A stretch of 28,637 bases of DNA, from assembly GCA_045588325.1 (NCBI GenBank), contig JAZNEA010000015.1, positions 1 to 28,637 of the forward strand. The letters run 5' to 3'. The DNA is from RGIG7378 sp045588325. Lineage in GTDB: Bacteria; Bacillota; Clostridia; RGIG7378. A model generated the notes under the pieces. The model was not told the DNA's origin. It made no database searches and saw nothing but the letters and a program-made list of their open reading frames with translations. Made by a program: the position numbers and the translations under genes. How positions within the stretch are numbered: the first letter of the stretch is position 1; each line of letters starts with the position of its first letter. This document shows positions 21,837 through 28,637 of the stretch, piece by piece.

Positions 21837-22637
21837 ATGGGATTATTTAGAAAGAGACGCCCTAGAGCTGTTGTATTTGTTGACTACGAGCACTGGTACA
21901 TTTCCATGCGGACCAAATACAACCAGCAACCTAATATCAAGAGTTGGGTAGACGATCTGCATAAGCGCGTGGACATAGAGGAGATAGTATTTTTCGGCGA
22001 TTTTACAAAGTATGACATGGAGGCCGAGATACAGAGGATCAGGCTATTTACCAGCAAGATTGTAGAGACCAAGAACGCGTCCGGACATTACAAGAAGGAT
22101 TTTACAGATTTTATAATGCTGGACTATATTTATCAAAAGGCATTTACGACATCCTCCTTTGACACAGTTATTATTTTCACAGGAGATGGACATTTTACTT
22201 CCGTTTGTGCCTTTATGCGCAACTGCTGCAAAAAGCAGGTTGGTGTATATGCAGTCAGAGATTGTTTTAGCAAACAGCTACGGGATGCGGCAGACTGGTA
22301 CGTGGAGATCCCCACAGAGGAGGATTTGATCAGGCCGTATTATCACATGATTCTTGAGGCTATTATGTCCTACGAGGCAGACAATGGCAAAAAGCTCTAT
22401 CCCACGTATATGAGGGTGACTGGTCAGGTGGTGGAACAGTATGGCGTTCCCGAGGAAACTGTGCGCATGGCCATGGACAAGCTGTTGTCAAATGGCTATA
22501 TACGAAAGCAGGAGAAGTCCGTTGGTTTCCGCAAGCATATTACGGCACTTGTCACAGATTGGCAGGCATTGGTGGATGATGATATTTGGGATGCAGCCAG
22601 CAGAGCAACGTTTAAACAAAAGAACGCTAAGAAATAG
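21837..22637 (+). CDS. NYN-domain (LabA/DUF88-like) protein with C-terminal winged-helix-like region
   Basis: A 266-residue protein with a PIN-like NYN domain in the first 165 residues, a fold known for metal-dependent RNA cleavage. Acidic residues stand at the expected places: D in VVFVDYEHW (about 16), the KKDFTDFIMLD segment (about 87-96) and FTGDGHF (about 114-120). The C-terminal 100 residues, with YPTYMRVTGQVVEQYGVPEETV and LLSNGYIRKQ, look like a winged helix that could bind nucleic acid. Two ATGs are adjacent (21834 and 21837); the second is better spaced from AAAGGAGG. It is preceded by a promoter and hairpin, and followed by a terminator at 22650. Target unknown. Confidence 0.82.
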   Translation: MGLFRKRRPRAVVFVDYEHWYISMRTKYNQQPNIKSWVDDLHKRVDIEEIVFFGDFTKYDMEAEIQRIRLFTSKIVETKNASGHYKKDFTDFIMLDYIYQKAFTTSSFDTVIIFTGDGHFTSVCAFMRNCCKKQVGVYAVRDCFSKQLRDAADWYVEIPTEEDLIRPYYHMILEAIMSYEADNGKKLYPTYMRVTGQVVEQYGVPEETVRMAMDKLLSNGYIRKQEKSVGFRKHITALVTDWQALVDDDIWDAASRATFKQKNAKK

Positions 22638-22649
22638 ACTACAGGGCAT

Positions 22650-22682
22650 AACCTACGGCATAAAATTTGTCGTAGGTTTTTC
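22650..22682 (+). terminator. Terminator after the NYN-domain gene
   Basis: AACCTACGG pairs with TCGTAGGTT (9 pairs including a G-T), with an 11-base AT-rich loop, followed by TTTTTCTT. The last bases touch the -35 of the next promoter at 22683. Confidence 0.8.
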
Positions 22683-22720
22683 TTGACTATAGGTGTACTA
22701 TCTGATATAGTACACCTATA
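22683..22720 (+). promoter_or_regulatory. Promoter of the gntR-ABC operon covered by a 33-bp perfect palindromic operator
   Basis: TTGACT (22683-22688), 17-base spacer, TATAGT (22706-22711). A perfect inverted repeat covers it: arm TATAGGTGTACTAT (22688-22701), five-base centre CTGAT, and arm ATAGTACACCTATA (22707-22720). The palindrome occupies the spacer, the -10 and the start region. This is the expected autoregulatory site of a YtrA-type GntR regulator encoded immediately downstream. Confidence 0.85.
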
Positions 22721-22740
22721 AGACATGAGGAGGTGAATTC

Positions 22741-23139
22741 GTGTTCATTCTAGATAAGTTGTCTCGACAACCTATTTACGAGCAGATGATTGACCAGGTG
22801 GAGAAGATGATCCTACAGGGCGTACTTAAGCCTGGGGACCCATTGCCATCTGTCAGACAGTTGTCCATGGAGATTTCGGTTAATCCCAACACCTTGCAAA
22901 AGGCATACGCAGAGTTGGATCGGCGAGGCATATGCTTTAGCTCTCCCGGCAATGGCAGGTTCGTCAGCGAGGATGCTGAGACTGCTATTCAAAATAGTCG
23001 CAGACAGGGACTTAATCAGCTGGAAGTCCTTGTAGGCGAGTTGGCAATGGCAGGAATAGACAAGGACACGGTAATGGACGTGGTTGTCAGAGCATATAAC
23101 AATCAGACCAGAAGAAAGGATGGTGTGTCACATGATTAA
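22741..23139 (+). CDS. GntR-family transcriptional regulator, YtrA subfamily
   Basis: A 132-residue repressor of the short YtrA type: a winged helix (about 10-75) with RQPIYEQMIDQV, LPSVRQLSMEISVNPNTLQKAYAELDRRG and the wing GNGRFV, then a small C-terminal dimerisation helix pair with no large ligand domain. It starts with GTG at 22741 after GAGGAGGTG. Its last 8 bases overlap the ABC ATPase gene, a standard arrangement for YtrA operons that control their own ABC transporter in response to envelope stress. The 33-bp palindrome over the promoter is its probable binding site. Confidence 0.92.
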   Translation: MFILDKLSRQPIYEQMIDQVEKMILQGVLKPGDPLPSVRQLSMEISVNPNTLQKAYAELDRRGICFSSPGNGRFVSEDAETAIQNSRRQGLNQLEVLVGELAMAGIDKDTVMDVVVRAYNNQTRRKDGVSHD

Positions 23140-24031
23140 ATGTACAGATGTAGTCAAGACATTTGATAAATTTGAGGCTTTATCCCACCTTAACTGCACA
23201 ATTCCAGACGGATCTGTGTATGGCATGGTGGGTTCAAACGGAGCAGGTAAGTCCACATTGCTTCGCTTATTAACAGGTATTTACAAGGCAGACGCTGGTA
23301 CCATTGAGTACGACGGCCAGCCGATTTATGAGAACACTGAGCTAAAGGATGACATTGCCTTTGTGCCGGATGAGCTGTTCTTTTTGCCCCAGTCAAATAT
23401 GGAGCGCATGGCAAAGCTGTATGAGGCCAACTTCTCTAGCTTTGATATGGATAAGTTCAACGAGTACACCAAGGCTTTTGGCCTGAATCCTAAGGCAAAT
23501 ATTAATACGTTCTCTAAGGGCATGAGGCGTCAGGCAGCCACAATTCTGGCCCTCGCATGCAATACTAAGTATATCTTCCTAGATGAGACCTTTGACGGAT
23601 TAGACCCGGTTATGCGCAATCTGGTTAAGAGGCTGATTTACGCACAGGTGGAGGATAGGGGCGCCACTGCCATTATTACCAGCCACTCACTGAGAGAACT
23701 GGAGGACACCTGCGATCAGCTGGCATTGCTCCACAAGGGAGGTATTGTGTTTGAGAGTGACATTCAGAATCTTAAGACATCCCTCTTTAAGGTTCAGGTG
23801 GCATTTGCAGAACCTTACGACAAGTCCAGGTTCACCAATATCGACATGCTGAATTACACTCAGAGAGGCAGTGTAGCCAATATCATCATCAAGGGTGATA
23901 GGGATGCAACTAAGGCCCTCTTTGATGCCATGAATCCAGTGCTGTTTGAGATATTGCCCCTATCATTGGAAGAGGTGTTTGTATACGACATGGAGGCCCT
24001 GGGCTACTCCTTCGACGAAGTGCTGACTTAA
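23132..24031 (+). CDS. ABC transporter ATP-binding protein (YtrB-like)
   Basis: A 299-residue ATPase subunit. Walker A is GSNGAGKST (34-42), the signature is the variant FSKGMRRQ that replaces LSGGQ in this subfamily, Walker B is YIFLDETFDGLDP and the switch histidine lies in ITSHSL. The last 80 residues, after about 220, form a C-terminal accessory domain. I chose the ATG at 23132 because it overlaps the gntR stop, with AAAGGA upstream. It should pair with the permease encoded 11 bases downstream. The likely task is export or envelope defence, but the substrate is unknown. Confidence 0.93.
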   Translation: MIKCTDVVKTFDKFEALSHLNCTIPDGSVYGMVGSNGAGKSTLLRLLTGIYKADAGTIEYDGQPIYENTELKDDIAFVPDELFFLPQSNMERMAKLYEANFSSFDMDKFNEYTKAFGLNPKANINTFSKGMRRQAATILALACNTKYIFLDETFDGLDPVMRNLVKRLIYAQVEDRGATAIITSHSLRELEDTCDQLALLHKGGIVFESDIQNLKTSLFKVQVAFAEPYDKSRFTNIDMLNYTQRGSVANIIIKGDRDATKALFDAMNPVLFEILPLSLEEVFVYDMEALGYSFDEVLT

Positions 24032-24042
24032 GGAGGTAACTC

Positions 24043-26139
24043 ATGAAGAACAAGTATTTTAGTTCAAGATTATATATAGAGACCATGAGGCAACTCAGAT
24101 TGCCGGCATGGATCATCACAGGAATTATCTGTGTTATTACTGCAACGACGGACTTTATCATCGCAATTAATGGTGGATATAGGAATACGCTGCCTTCTAT
24201 CCTGGAGTTCGCCCCTGGACTTTGGGGATTTATGTACATCGCCCCCTTGGTATTTACGATTATGTCCTTTGGCTTTTTAAATAGCAGGAGCGATAGCGAC
24301 TTTTACCATAGCCTGCCAAACACCAGGCAGTCTCTGTACATTTCGAGAATTGTGGCAGTTGTTACAATGACATTTGGCGGCATTCTGTCCACATGCATCG
24401 TATCACTGCTCGGCAGGCTGATCTGGCAGTTGCCAATCAATATGATGTCTTATTTCTACATCGTTTTGTTTAGCACCGCAGCCTCCATGGTAATTACGGG
24501 CGGTGTCGCATTGGCCATGTCCATTACGGGAACTAAGTTGTCTAACGCAGTTGCAACTTTGCTCATTCTCTATTTCCCCAGGTGTATTCTGTTTATTCTC
24601 GCTACTTTTATGGAAAGTGTAGCACCGGTCTTGGTAATATCTGAAACGGGTATGTTCTTTAGCTTCAGGTACAATTTGGCCTTTGCACCCATTGGATTGC
24701 TGGAGATGGGAGATGATATAATGACCTTCTGGCCTGGTATTCTATACTCCATTGCATTAAGTGTTGTATATGCAGCATTGGGACTCTGGGCATTTGTCCA
24801 CAGGCGCAGTGAGACGGCCGACAAGGCCGCTCCCAGCAAGAAGCTTCACAGGGTATATGCTATTGCCTTGGCCACACCTCTGGCGCTGCTGGCCACAAAT
24901 ACAATTGTTGATAGAAACAATTGGGACTACGGTACATTCTCACTGATTGTGACGTTGGCCGTATTGGATTTTATCATCTACATGGTATATGAGATGGTGA
25001 CAATTAAGAACTTTAAGAGGGCGTTCAGGGCGCTGCCTTCCTTTGTGCTGTTGTTCGTTGCCTGTGTTGGAGTTTCTATTGGTACCAGGACTCTGGCTGT
25101 TTCCAGCATGAATAACATCCCCGAAAAGGACCAGGTAAAGGGCATCCATATATCAGGATCCACGGGTATGTTCAGCGATATTTATTCAAATACGCCTACC
25201 TATAACGAGCTGTTACAGGAGAGAGCACTGCTGACTAACAGCGATCTTATTGACGTAACGATTAAGGTTCTCAGGAGAGATGTTAAGTCAATTAAGGATG
25301 GAGCATATAATGGGTATGCAAACCTTATTGTGGAATTCGTGCTGGAAAATGGCAGAACCGTCACGAGACAGATTAACATTTCCGCACAAAGGGAGGAATA
25401 TAGAAAATACCTTCTGGCGGATACCGCTTACCAAGAGGCTAAATCTGCTTATCCTTCTGCAGACGAAATAAAGAGCATGGGAGTCTACTTGTTTGATTCA
25501 GATGAGCTGATGGATTCATTACTCCCTGTATTCTTAAATGAGTTAGAAAGCATGACGGATGAGGAGAGAATTGAGTATTTTGGGAGTTATAGGAACGATA
25601 CATTTGAATATATGAATATTCAGGGATATTTGAATACAGAGGCATTTGGCAATACCTATAATCTGGACATGTATGTCCCAAAGACTACACAGAAGTTTAT
25701 GGATATGTCATACGAAAAGGATAAGGCGGACATAGAAAAGATGCTAAGGGGCTTTGTGGATGGCACAACTGATAAGAATAAGAGCCTCAATATTACCTGG
25801 TGTGAGATATCCGGTAAGGAAATAACGTGCCTGGAAACAATGTACTATGACAATTATGAGGAAGAGTACTACTATAACGATAAGTATTACAATGAGTCAA
25901 AGACATACGCCCCAGAGGATATTGAGACAATCGAGTATGCTGCAAATCTCCTGCTGAACACAAACCTGCAAAAGGCAGATATTTCCCAGGATAATATAGT
26001 TGTCTCTGTAACTATATCGGGATTCGACTCATTGATGGAGGAATACACCAATGATACTATCTGGATTCATTGCACAGAGGAACTTAAACAGTTGTACCTG
26101 GACCTGCAGGAACTCTGGGATCAGCGGGGGCTCTGGTAA
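24043..26139 (+). CDS. Large ABC transporter permease with C-terminal soluble domain (DUF6449-like)
   Basis: A 698-residue membrane protein, partner of the ABC ATPase. The first 340 residues hold about nine hydrophobic segments: six in an ABC-2-like block, including PAWIITGIICVITATTDFII and FSTAASMVITGGVALAMSI, then three more at about 270-350. From about 355 to the end it is hydrophilic, with acidic, tyrosine-rich stretches such as YYDNYEEEYYYND. This half lies presumably outside the cell. The AGGAGG ribosome-binding site precedes the ATG at 24043. The size and layout match permeases of clostridial YtrA-type operons; the family label is by memory and less certain. An inverted repeat and a terminator follow. 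Confidence 0.75.
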   Translation: MKNKYFSSRLYIETMRQLRLPAWIITGIICVITATTDFIIAINGGYRNTLPSILEFAPGLWGFMYIAPLVFTIMSFGFLNSRSDSDFYHSLPNTRQSLYISRIVAVVTMTFGGILSTCIVSLLGRLIWQLPINMMSYFYIVLFSTAASMVITGGVALAMSITGTKLSNAVATLLILYFPRCILFILATFMESVAPVLVISETGMFFSFRYNLAFAPIGLLEMGDDIMTFWPGILYSIALSVVYAALGLWAFVHRRSETADKAAPSKKLHRVYAIALATPLALLATNTIVDRNNWDYGTFSLIVTLAVLDFIIYMVYEMVTIKNFKRAFRALPSFVLLFVACVGVSIGTRTLAVSSMNNIPEKDQVKGIHISGSTGMFSDIYSNTPTYNELLQERALLTNSDLIDVTIKVLRRDVKSIKDGAYNGYANLIVEFVLENGRTVTRQINISAQREEYRKYLLADTAYQEAKSAYPSADEIKSMGVYLFDSDELMDSLLPVFLNELESMTDEERIEYFGSYRNDTFEYMNIQGYLNTEAFGNTYNLDMYVPKTTQKFMDMSYEKDKADIEKMLRGFVDGTTDKNKSLNITWCEISGKEITCLETMYYDNYEEEYYYNDKYYNESKTYAPEDIETIEYAANLLLNTNLQKADISQDNIVVSVTISGFDSLMEEYTNDTIWIHCTEELKQLYLDLQELWDQRGLW

Positions 26140-26150
26140 CAGCGGAACTA

Positions 26151-26179
26151 AATGTACTAAGCTCTGCTTTCTGTACATT
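26151..26179. repeat. Inverted repeat AATGTAC / GTACATT downstream of the permease gene
   Basis: Seven-base perfect arms at 26151-26157 and 26173-26179, separated by 15 bases. The TGTACTA at 26153 equals the core of the GntR operator half-site at 22688, though the spacing differs. Confidence 0.35.
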
Positions 26180-26202
26180 GGACACAAATAATGGTAACAT
26201 TA

Positions 26203-26233
26203 CAGGCGGAATCTAAGGGTTCCGCTTGTTTTT
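26203..26233 (+). terminator. Terminator between the ABC operon and the dipeptidase gene
   Basis: CAGGCGGAA pairs with TTCCGCTTG (9 pairs, one wobble), loop TCTAAGGG, then five Ts. It ends three bases before the GGAGG ribosome-binding site of the next gene. Confidence 0.75.
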
Positions 26234-26245
26234 ATGGAGGAATAT

Positions 26246-27709
26246 ATGAAGTACGTCATTAACGGCTATGAGCCAGCTAAGTTATTCAACTATTTCGAGG
26301 AGATTACAGCTATTCCGCGTGGTTCGTCCAACGAGGCGGCCTGCGCTCAGTATATATTGGATTTTGCCAGGGCAAGAGGCCTGGAGGCATATACGGACCA
26401 ATATCACAATGTAATTGTCAAGAAGCCTGCCACTGCCGGCAAGGAGGGCTGTGAGCCAGTTATGCTGCAGGGCCACCTGGACATGGTAAACGAGACAGCC
26501 CCCGGATATGATCACGATTGGAATACGACAGGCCCGATTATCCAGATTGACGAAAAGGGTATTATTTCAGCAGATGGAACTACTCTCGGAGCAGATAATG
26601 GGGCTGCTGTTGCTATTATGTTGGCAGTTTTGGATGATGCAACTGCCGTTCATCCCCCTTTGGAGTGTGTGTTTACTGTGCAGGAGGAGACTGGTTTGAC
26701 AGGCGCCAAGACTGTGGACTGCTCTTTAATCAGCGCGCGAAGGATGATAAACCTGGACTCCGAGGAGGAGGGCGTGCTGACCGTAAGCTGTGCTGGCGGT
26801 GTCAGAGCAGATGTGGAGTTCCGTGACGATGTAAATGGCGGACAGGTTTCCGGCGTTTTGGTTACCATTGCGGTGGCAGGACTTAAAGGTGGCCATTCCG
26901 GAGCAGATATACATTTGGAAAGAGGTAATGCTAATAAGCTTATGGGCAGATGCCTTAGGGCTGCATTTGATGCGGTGCCTGCCCTTAGCCTGATCGCTGT
27001 ACATGGTGGATCCAAGGACAATGCCATTACAAGAGAATGTGTGGCACAGGTTATTGCCCCGTGTTCCAGCTGCGCAAACCGACTGGTAGCTGTAGTGGAG
27101 CAGGTTGGACAGGAGATCAGAGAGGAACTGGATCAGGTAGATGGAGGCGTAACTGTCAGCGCAGAGGTTGGCGCTGAGACCTGCAAGAATGCCATCAGAC
27201 AGCAGGCTGCTGTCGGGTTGATTCAGTTTATGTATATGGTGCCAAATGGCCCCTCTATGCGAAATCCTGGCCTTGGCGATTTTGTTATTACATCCTCTAA
27301 TCTGGGAGTGGTAAATGGTGATGCTGAGGGGGTCAAATGCACATGCTCCCTGCGCAGTTCCGTCCTGTCACAGCTTGAGAATTCAAAGAACATACTTGCC
27401 CAGTTTGCAGGGCTTGTGGGTATGCAGGTAACATTCAGGGAGCAGTATCCCGGATGGGCTTATAACCCTAACTCCGAGCTCAGGGATGTGCTTTGCAGTG
27501 CATATGAGGATTTGTATGGTTCAAAGATGCGTGCGGAGGCTATACATGCTGGCCTTGAGTGTGGACTTTTCTGCGAAAAGTTGCCCGGCCTTGATCCTGT
27601 TGCCATGGGTCCTTGGCTCACCAACGTACATACCCCTGATGAGACTATGGATGCCAACTCCTTTGCCAGAACATACAGACTGATCCTGGAGGTTCTGTCC
27701 AGACTATGA
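26246..27709 (+). CDS. pepD: Aminoacyl-histidine dipeptidase, M20 family (PepD-like)
   Basis: A 487-residue zinc peptidase that hydrolyses carnosine-like and other dipeptides in the cytoplasm. It opens with the family phrase FNYFEEITAIPRGSSNE. Its metal and catalytic residues are visible: GHLDMV (H77, D79), ADGTTLGADNG (D117), EETG (E147-E148) and LDSEEEG, with a late HAGLECG supplying the last histidine. Length is typical of PepD. I chose the ATG at 26246 because GGAGG is at 26236-26240; an ATG at 26234 would itself span that site. The stop overlaps the next gene start (ATGA), so the two are coupled. No promoter is evident after the terminator ending at 26233. Confidence 0.94.
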   Translation: MKYVINGYEPAKLFNYFEEITAIPRGSSNEAACAQYILDFARARGLEAYTDQYHNVIVKKPATAGKEGCEPVMLQGHLDMVNETAPGYDHDWNTTGPIIQIDEKGIISADGTTLGADNGAAVAIMLAVLDDATAVHPPLECVFTVQEETGLTGAKTVDCSLISARRMINLDSEEEGVLTVSCAGGVRADVEFRDDVNGGQVSGVLVTIAVAGLKGGHSGADIHLERGNANKLMGRCLRAAFDAVPALSLIAVHGGSKDNAITRECVAQVIAPCSSCANRLVAVVEQVGQEIREELDQVDGGVTVSAEVGAETCKNAIRQQAAVGLIQFMYMVPNGPSMRNPGLGDFVITSSNLGVVNGDAEGVKCTCSLRSSVLSQLENSKNILAQFAGLVGMQVTFREQYPGWAYNPNSELRDVLCSAYEDLYGSKMRAEAIHAGLECGLFCEKLPGLDPVAMGPWLTNVHTPDETMDANSFARTYRLILEVLSRL

Positions 27710-28323
27710 TTCATCTATACATAATGCGCCACACAGAGACAGAATGGAATGTGGCCAAGAGGATGCAGGGCAGAGGAGATTCTCCCATTACTGAGAGGGG
27801 TTACCAGCTAGCCAGGGAGCTCCATGATAAGATGGAGGGCCTGGAGTTTGACAAAATCTTTGCCAGTCCCATGTTTAGAGCTCAGGAAACTGCTAGGATT
27901 GCATTTGGAGACAGGTATGAGGTTATCGTGGACGATAGGTTGGCTGAGATGGACTTTGGTGACCTGGATGGTGCGCATATGCCTACTGTTAAGGAGACAA
28001 TGCCGGAATTGGCAGATGCCCTGTGGGTCCACCCTGAGAACTATGTGCCATTGGGTAATGGTGAAACCTATGAGGAGCTGATGGCCAGAACCAAGGATTT
28101 TCTGGACTATATAGCCGATGAGTATTCTGAGTATAATGGTGTGGATGCCCCGGACGTCAACGTGGCTGTGGTATCTCACTCAGTGCTGCTGCACAGCTTT
28201 TGGACAGTTATTGAGGAACTGCCTGTTAAGCTGTTCAGGGGCAGAGCTGCAGTAAAACAGTGCTCTGTTACACATGCGGTTTATTTTGGTGGACGCTGGC
28301 ACTTGGTTTGCTTTGGAAAGTGA
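27706..28323 (+). CDS. Histidine phosphatase family protein (phosphoglycerate mutase-like)
   Basis: A 205-residue branch-1 histidine phosphatase. The RH motif is in IMRHTETEWN (R8-H9, the phospho-accepting histidine). SPMFRAQETA holds the second arginine (about 57), the general acid lies near EMDFGDLDG, and the second histidine is in VVSHSVLL. The early 'R-M-Q-G-R-G-D-S-P-I-T' segment is classic. Substrate is not determinable; such proteins dephosphorylate sugar phosphates, nucleotides or cobalamin precursors. It overlaps pepD by four bases in an ATGA. The two form a small operon whose transcript probably ends at the hairpin at 28332. Confidence 0.92.
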   Translation: MIHLYIMRHTETEWNVAKRMQGRGDSPITERGYQLARELHDKMEGLEFDKIFASPMFRAQETARIAFGDRYEVIVDDRLAEMDFGDLDGAHMPTVKETMPELADALWVHPENYVPLGNGETYEELMARTKDFLDYIADEYSEYNGVDAPDVNVAVVSHSVLLHSFWTVIEELPVKLFRGRAAVKQCSVTHAVYFGGRWHLVCFGK

Positions 28324-28331
28324 AGAAAACT

Positions 28332-28416
28332 GTTACTTTGGACCGACCCAAAGTAACCAAAAGTCGCCGGCTACTCCCGCAAGCGCCGGAGGCACGGCTT
28401 AGGGCGCAGCCCTAAG
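28332..28416. repeat. Cluster of three hairpins after the histidine phosphatase gene
   Basis: First: GTTACTTTGG and CCAAAGTAAC, a perfect 10-bp stem with a 6-base loop (28332-28357). Second: CCGGC and GCCGG with a 13-base loop (28367-28389). Third: CTTAGGGC and GCCCTAAG, a perfect 8-bp stem with loop GCA (28398-28416). The cluster is GC-richer than what follows and looks like a dispersed palindromic repeat of the REP/BIME kind; the first hairpin may also act as transcript end, though no T-run follows. Confidence 0.6.
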
Positions 28417-28430
28417 AACCCAGGGTGTTT

Positions 28431-28500
28431 AGTTAAGAGATAAAAGATAAGAGTGAAGAGTTAAGAAAGTTGGCAAGTGAAAAGTGAAAAGTGAAGAGTT
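28431..28500. repeat. Purine-rich short repeats (AAGTGAA, AGTGAAGAGTT)
   Basis: Three tandem copies of the 7-mer AAGTGAA at 28475-28495, and the 11-mer AGTGAAGAGTT at 28452-28462 and 28490-28500. The whole stretch is built of AAGAG/GTGAA words. No reading frame of note. The 77 bases that follow (28501-28577) hold only a CGAAG/CTTCG hairpin at 28528-28542 and the leader of the transposase gene. Confidence 0.65.
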
Positions 28501-28577
28501 CTGGTCGCTATGTTCCAATGGTCAATGCGAAGTAGGGCTTCGTTAAGTGAATGGTACTTTACTGTAGGGGGCAATAT

Positions 28578-28637
28578 ATGAAAACTAGATACACTAAAGA
28601 ATTTAAAGTCAATGCCTGTAAGCTTGTTGTAAAAAAG
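28578..28637 (+). CDS. IS3-type transposase OrfA, N-terminal fragment (cut by window end)
   Basis: Twenty codons open to the end of the window, starting at an ATG with AGGGGG upstream. The product begins MKTRYTKEFKVNACKLV, which is the opening of the helix-turn-helix OrfA of IS3-family transposases (R/Y-T-x-E-F-K-x2-A-x-K-L-V). The rest of the element lies beyond the window, so its terminal inverted repeat and target duplication cannot be defined. The hairpin and repeat-rich segment before it may be the insertion locale. Confidence 0.7.
   Translation, partial: MKTRYTKEFKVNACKLVVKK

Overview
This window is chromosomal DNA from an endospore-forming member of the Clostridia (Bacillota), most likely a relative of the Lachnospiraceae. 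The evidence is spoIVA, a three-gene GerA-type germination receptor operon, an apparent sigma-E promoter in front of spoIVA, strong AGGAGG ribosome-binding sites, and a YtqB/MnmM-type tRNA methyltransferase. Base composition is moderate in GC. The genes are very tightly packed and no intergenic gap exceeds about 260 bases. The species cannot be named from this sequence.

Layout. 1-2229 (+): the 3' end of valS, then dapA and dapB (lysine/diaminopimelate pathway). 2230-3888: an AT-richer cassette with one AAA+ ATPase of the DUF4143 type, preceded by three 22-bp repeats on an exact 33-bp period and bounded by two similar terminator hairpins. 3901-7554 (+): gerA-gerC-gerB germination receptor operon; the C subunit lacks its lipobox cysteine. 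7543-10386 (-): tRNA-Leu(AAG), a DUF554 membrane protein, the MnmM-like methyltransferase, a phosphoribosyltransferase and a metallo-beta-lactamase-fold hydrolase. 10624-13174 (+): a DUF624-like membrane protein and spoIVA. 13148-13453 (-): a small cysteine-rich protein whose ribosome-binding site lies in a perfect 11-bp stem. 13604-18476 (+): a five-gene operon with a membrane-anchored beta-propeller, a YgjP-like metallopeptidase, a Sir2 deacylase, a DUF362 ferredoxin-like protein and a PAP2 phosphatase. 18548-20865 (-): mgtE with an apparent leader peptide and a switchable RNA structure, then birA. 20930-22637 (+): an SDR oxidoreductase and a NYN-domain nuclease-like protein. 22741-26139 (+): GntR/YtrA-type regulator, ABC ATPase and large permease, with a 33-bp palindrome over the promoter. 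26246-28323 (+): pepD-like dipeptidase and a histidine phosphatase. 28324-28637: a hairpin cluster, purine-rich short tandem repeats and the first 20 codons of an IS3-type transposase.

How it works together. Most genes are housekeeping or sporulation genes. The more unusual material is in the non-coding DNA. Factor-independent terminators of one gene repeatedly sit on, or directly against, the promoter or ribosome-binding site of the next. The phosphoribosyltransferase promoter has its -35 in the loop and its -10 in the T-run of the preceding terminator. The spoIVA sigma-E -35 lies in the end of a terminator. The gerA, NYN and pepD ribosome-binding sites start one to three bases after a T-run. 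The mgtE leader (29-codon reading frame plus mutually exclusive pairings reaching the mgtE ribosome-binding site), the sequestered ribosome-binding site of the cysteine-rich gene and the phased repeats of the DUF4143 cassette are the best candidates for undescribed regulation. No CRISPR array, prophage or defence island is visible. All names rest on reading motifs by eye; no database search was possible.
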